A stretch of 64,000 bases of DNA from Bacillus sp. FJAT-22090 (GTDB lineage: Bacteria > Bacillota > Bacilli > Bacillales_A > Planococcaceae): the NCBI RefSeq assembly GCF_001278755.1, contig NZ_CP012601.1, forward strand, positions 186,001 to 250,000, given 5' to 3'. Below are positions 61,725-64,000 of this stretch, piece after piece. A model generated the notes under the pieces. It saw only the letters and a program-made list of their open reading frames with translations. It was not told the DNA's origin and did not search any database. How positions within the stretch are numbered: position 1 is the first letter of the stretch; each line of letters starts with the position of its first letter. A program made the translations under genes and the position numbers.

Positions 61725-63227
61725 ATGATTATTAGTACGAACGCTGTTTTATTTGAGGAAGTTCAATCAGAAACCTTAGTAGTAGCAGTTTCCAAGAATG
61801 TAGAAAATATAAGCAATTGGAGCGACTTTTTAGAGAGCTTCGGCTCACATATTACGGACTGGATCAAAAGTGGAGACATATCTTCTGAGCTTAAAAAAGT
61901 TGTAAAAGTTCCTGTTGCTGGCAAAGACGGTGTCAAAAGAATTCTATTTGTTGGAATTGGAGATCGTAAGCAGCTAACTCAAGACAAACTTCGTCAAGTC
62001 TTTGGACTTGTTGGTAAAGAGCTTTTATCGAGTAAGCCAGAATCATTAGCAATTTGGATACCTTCTTTCGCAAATGAATCGATTTTAGATGCGGATATTG
62101 CATACTTGGCAGCAGAGGGAATTGGAATGGGTTCTTTTACATTTGAAGGATATAAAACAACCTCAAATGTACCAGATTATTATTTACCAGCTATTGAGCT
62201 TTTAACGCAGGAAGAGTCGGATGAAGTTGTATCATACTTTGAAATCGGTTCTATTTATGCGGATGCTGTTAATGAGGCGAGAATATTAGTGAATACTCCT
62301 GGTAATGTTCTTACCTCTACGCAGTTAGGCGAATATGCAAGAGAACTTGGCAATACATATGACTTTGAAACAGAGATCTTAGGTAAAAAAGAAATAGAAG
62401 AACTTGGCATGGGTGCACTTCTTGCAGTCAACCAAGGTTCTGTCGAAGAGCCTCGATTAATTGTATTGAAATATCAAGCTACTGAAGAATGGGAAGATGT
62501 AGTTGCTTTAGTAGGTAAGGGAATTACATTTGATACGGGTGGTTATTCGATAAAAACAAAAACAGGTATTGTTGGAATGAAAGGCGACATGGGTGGTGCT
62601 GCTGCAGTGCTAGGAGCTATGCAAATAATAGGAGAGCTTCGTCCAAATAAGAACGTTATTGCTGTTATTGCTTCCACAGATAATATGATTTCTGGCAATG
62701 CGTTCAAACCAGATGATGTGATCACGTCCATGAGTGGTAAAACAATTGAAATTTTAAATACAGATGCTGAGGGTCGATTAGTTTTAGCAGATGCAGTAAC
62801 CTATGCAAAACAACAAGGTGCAAATTATATTGTAGATGTGGCGACATTAACAGGCGGTGTAATTACAGCACTTGGGTACGATAAGACAGGTGCACTTACA
62901 AACAATGAAGCGTTTTTTGAAACATTTATGGAATCCTCTATTGAAACAGGTGAATTTACATGGAGATTACCATTAACTGAAAATGATAAAAAACGAATTC
63001 GTAAGAGTGATGTAGCAGACTTAAATAATTCACCAGGTGGAGATGGCCATATGATTTTTGGTGGTGGATTTGTAGGAGAGTTTGTAGAGGATACACCATG
63101 GATTCACTTAGATATCGCTGGTACTTCCGATACAAAGTCTGCACATGATCTAGGTCCAAAAGGTGGGACTGGTGTAATGGTTCGTACACTTGCTACATTA
63201 ATTGAGAGAATGGCGGAGGAAGAATAG
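61725..63227 (+). CDS. pepA: Leucyl aminopeptidase (M17)
   Basis: A 500-residue cytosolic M17 aminopeptidase. The N-terminal macro-like domain is followed by the catalytic domain with VGKGITFDTGGYSIK (metal-binding Lys and Asp), GDMGGAAAV, NTDAEGRLVLADAVTYA (the family signature with the catalytic Arg) and FTWRLPL. It removes N-terminal Leu and other residues using two metal ions. AGGAGG precedes the ATG. It matches yuiE of B. subtilis in position. Confidence 0.95.
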   Translation: MIISTNAVLFEEVQSETLVVAVSKNVENISNWSDFLESFGSHITDWIKSGDISSELKKVVKVPVAGKDGVKRILFVGIGDRKQLTQDKLRQVFGLVGKELLSSKPESLAIWIPSFANESILDADIAYLAAEGIGMGSFTFEGYKTTSNVPDYYLPAIELLTQEESDEVVSYFEIGSIYADAVNEARILVNTPGNVLTSTQLGEYARELGNTYDFETEILGKKEIEELGMGALLAVNQGSVEEPRLIVLKYQATEEWEDVVALVGKGITFDTGGYSIKTKTGIVGMKGDMGGAAAVLGAMQIIGELRPNKNVIAVIASTDNMISGNAFKPDDVITSMSGKTIEILNTDAEGRLVLADAVTYAKQQGANYIVDVATLTGGVITALGYDKTGALTNNEAFFETFMESSIETGEFTWRLPLTENDKKRIRKSDVADLNNSPGGDGHMIFGGGFVGEFVEDTPWIHLDIAGTSDTKSAHDLGPKGGTGVMVRTLATLIERMAEEE

Positions 63228-63286
63228 GCAAAGCACTCAGCCAGGAAAACCCCAAATGCATACACTGAGATGAAAGGAGGAGCAGC

Positions 63287-63493
63287 ATGGTAAGATTTCA
63301 TCGAGGTGGTTTTGGGGGTCCATTTTTTGGTGGCTTTGGAGGTCCATTACTAGGAGGCTTTTTTGGAGGACTACTCGGTTCTTCGCTAGGTTATGGTTTT
63401 GGGGGGTATAGACAGCCTTATTATCCATATCCTTACTATCCATATCCATATTCATATCCGTATTATCCATATCCTTATTATGGTGGTTATTAA
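63287..63493 (+). CDS. Gly/Tyr/Pro-rich low-complexity protein, possible spore coat protein
   Basis: A 68-residue protein in two parts: GGFGGPFFGGFGGPLLGGFF is Gly-Phe rich, and from residue 41 YRQPYYPYPYYPYPY and further Pro-Tyr units make a tyrosine-rich tail. Such compositions are typical of Bacillus coat and crust proteins that become cross-linked by oxidised tyrosine; the sequence itself is not a named family. AAAGGAGG lies 6 bases before the ATG, so the frame is real. It follows pepA by 59 bases and has its own large terminator. Confidence 0.7.
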   Translation: MVRFHRGGFGGPFFGGFGGPLLGGFFGGLLGSSLGYGFGGYRQPYYPYPYYPYPYSYPYYPYPYYGGY

Positions 63494-63502
63494 TAAAAAA
63501 AT

Positions 63503-63547
63503 AAGCTTTTGCAAACGCAAAGTATTGCGTATTGCAAAAGCTTTTCT
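63503..63547. terminator. Bidirectional terminator between the coat-like gene and mrpG
   Basis: AAGCTTTTGCAA and ACGCAA pair with their complements in an 18-bp stem with a 4-base loop and one bulge; A and T flanks serve both strands. Confidence 0.85.
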
Positions 63548-63552
63548 TATTT

Positions 63553-63912
63553 CTATTGATTTTCTCTTCTTTTCTTTACTACTTCTGCAAGATCATCACG
63601 TACTGATTTATCCCATAATTTTATCCCGGATAAATAAGCTGCTCTACCCATCATATGACCACCAACAGGACCTGTTATGAAAAGAAAGACTATTCCAAGT
63701 AGTATACGGGAGTTAAAATGACCTTCATTGAGCCAAAAGTGAAAGAACACACCAAGTAGAATGCTCATAACCCCTAGTGTCGCACTCTTAGAAGCCGCAT
63801 GTGCACGTGAATAGGCGTCGGGAAGCCGTATTAAACCTATAGCAGTAACTAGTATAAAGATTGTTCCGAAAGATATGGTAGCGATTATTAGAATATTAGC
63901 TATTACGGTCAC
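63553..63912 (-). CDS. mrpG: Na+/H+ antiporter subunit G
   Basis: A 119-residue MnhG/MrpG subunit with three membrane segments: FGTIFILVTAIGLIRLPDAY with the conserved LPDAYSRAHAASK loop, then LGVMSILLGVFFHFW and ILLGIVFLFITGPVGGHMMG. It is part of the seven-subunit Mrp antiporter that exports sodium in exchange for protons and supports growth at high pH and salt. The start is GTG 63912, which overlaps mrpF by 17 bases. The rest of the operon lies to the right. Confidence 0.92.
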   Translation of the reverse strand: MTVIANILIIATISFGTIFILVTAIGLIRLPDAYSRAHAASKSATLGVMSILLGVFFHFWLNEGHFNSRILLGIVFLFITGPVGGHMMGRAAYLSGIKLWDKSVRDDLAEVVKKRRENQ

Positions 63913-64000
63913 GTTGAATGATTACTCCCTTCTCCGTGAATTTAGAAAAAGCAACTGTACCTATGAATGAAAGGATTGCTAAGAGTAATATAACCTCTAA
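63896..64000 (-). CDS. mrpF: Na+/H+ antiporter subunit F (C-terminal part)
   Basis: The reverse strand from 64000 to 63896 encodes the last 34 residues LEVILLLAILSFIGTVAFSK followed by FTEKGVIIQRDRNS, matching the last membrane helix and tail of MrpF/MnhF. The frame is open to the window edge and stops at TAA 63896. It overlaps mrpG by 17 bases, the usual coupling in mrp operons. Confidence 0.88.
   Translation of the reverse strand, partial: LEVILLLAILSFIGTVAFSKFTEKGVIIQRDRNS

Overview
This window is a low-G+C Firmicute chromosome segment, most likely from an endospore-forming member of Bacillales. The evidence is a gamma-type SASP gene, the sporulation gene yunB, S-box and L-box riboswitches, a FadR operator, GGAGG-type ribosome binding sites, and long collinearity with the Bacillus subtilis yus-suf-yun-yut-yum-yui chromosome arm. 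Gene content and the dispersed G+C-rich repeats look like Caryophanaceae (Psychrobacillus/Lysinibacillus relatives), but this placement is inference. Both ends cut genes: the C-terminus of a NupC-type nucleoside transporter at the left and the C-terminus of MrpF at the right. No rRNA, tRNA, CRISPR array, prophage or intact insertion sequence was seen.

Layout. 1-7142: single genes and short operons (NupC end, old yellow enzyme, SASP, small zinc-ribbon protein, RND efflux pump, MgtC/SapB, SRPBCC protein). 7143-20481: a Wzx/Wzy-type exopolysaccharide cluster of 13 genes, all on the + strand. It has an initiating sugar transferase, a PHP tyrosine phosphatase, a Wzz/tyrosine-kinase pair, glycosyltransferases, a polymerase, a MurJ-like flippase and an epimerase. 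It also has two FemAB/GNAT-like paralogues, a CelD/BcsL-like protein and a polysaccharide deacetylase. 20479-27931: an accessory mix (FAD oxidoreductase, 5'-3' exonuclease, C39-like protein, Eis-TetR-GNAT operon, STAS protein, thioredoxin). 28142-39131: fatty-acid oxidation operon fadNAE under a FadR site, an Spx/ArsC-like gene, gcvH, yusF/yusE-like genes, and metNPQ behind a SAM riboswitch. 39325-44991: a small orphan gene and the sufCDSUB iron-sulfur operon. 45103-64000: the yunFED, yunB, lysine-riboswitch NhaC transporter, lipA-yutD, yutE-yutF, yuzB, yutJ, yuzD, yutI, DUF2225, yutM, yumB, Nudix, yuiA-yuiB, yuiD, pepA and mrpGF neighbourhood.

How the genes work together. gcvH, lipA and the Suf/NifU/HesB-type proteins form a lipoylation and iron-sulfur theme, since LipA needs Fe-S clusters and GcvH is a lipoyl carrier. 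fadNAE degrades acyl-CoAs and feeds electrons to a respiratory chain that includes the NDH-2-type protein YumB. metNPQ and the NhaC-type carrier are amino-acid uptake systems controlled directly by SAM and lysine.

Most notable observations. (1) A roughly 270-290 bp dispersed element occurs three times (near 23.2-23.6, 33.6-34.0 and 57.9-58.2 kb), and each copy is bracketed by two copies of a hairpin that is unique to that site, as if the element enters intrinsic terminators and duplicates them. (2) Four reading frames fit their homologues or Shine-Dalgarno sequences only if they start at ATA, ATT, CTG and ATT; three of these lie in the exopolysaccharide cluster, where most of the other starts are TTG or GTG. 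(3) An exact 21-bp-period tandem array lies upstream of, and in frame with, an Spx-like gene. (4) Several leader structures (suf, yumB, yunB, yuiB) look regulatory.
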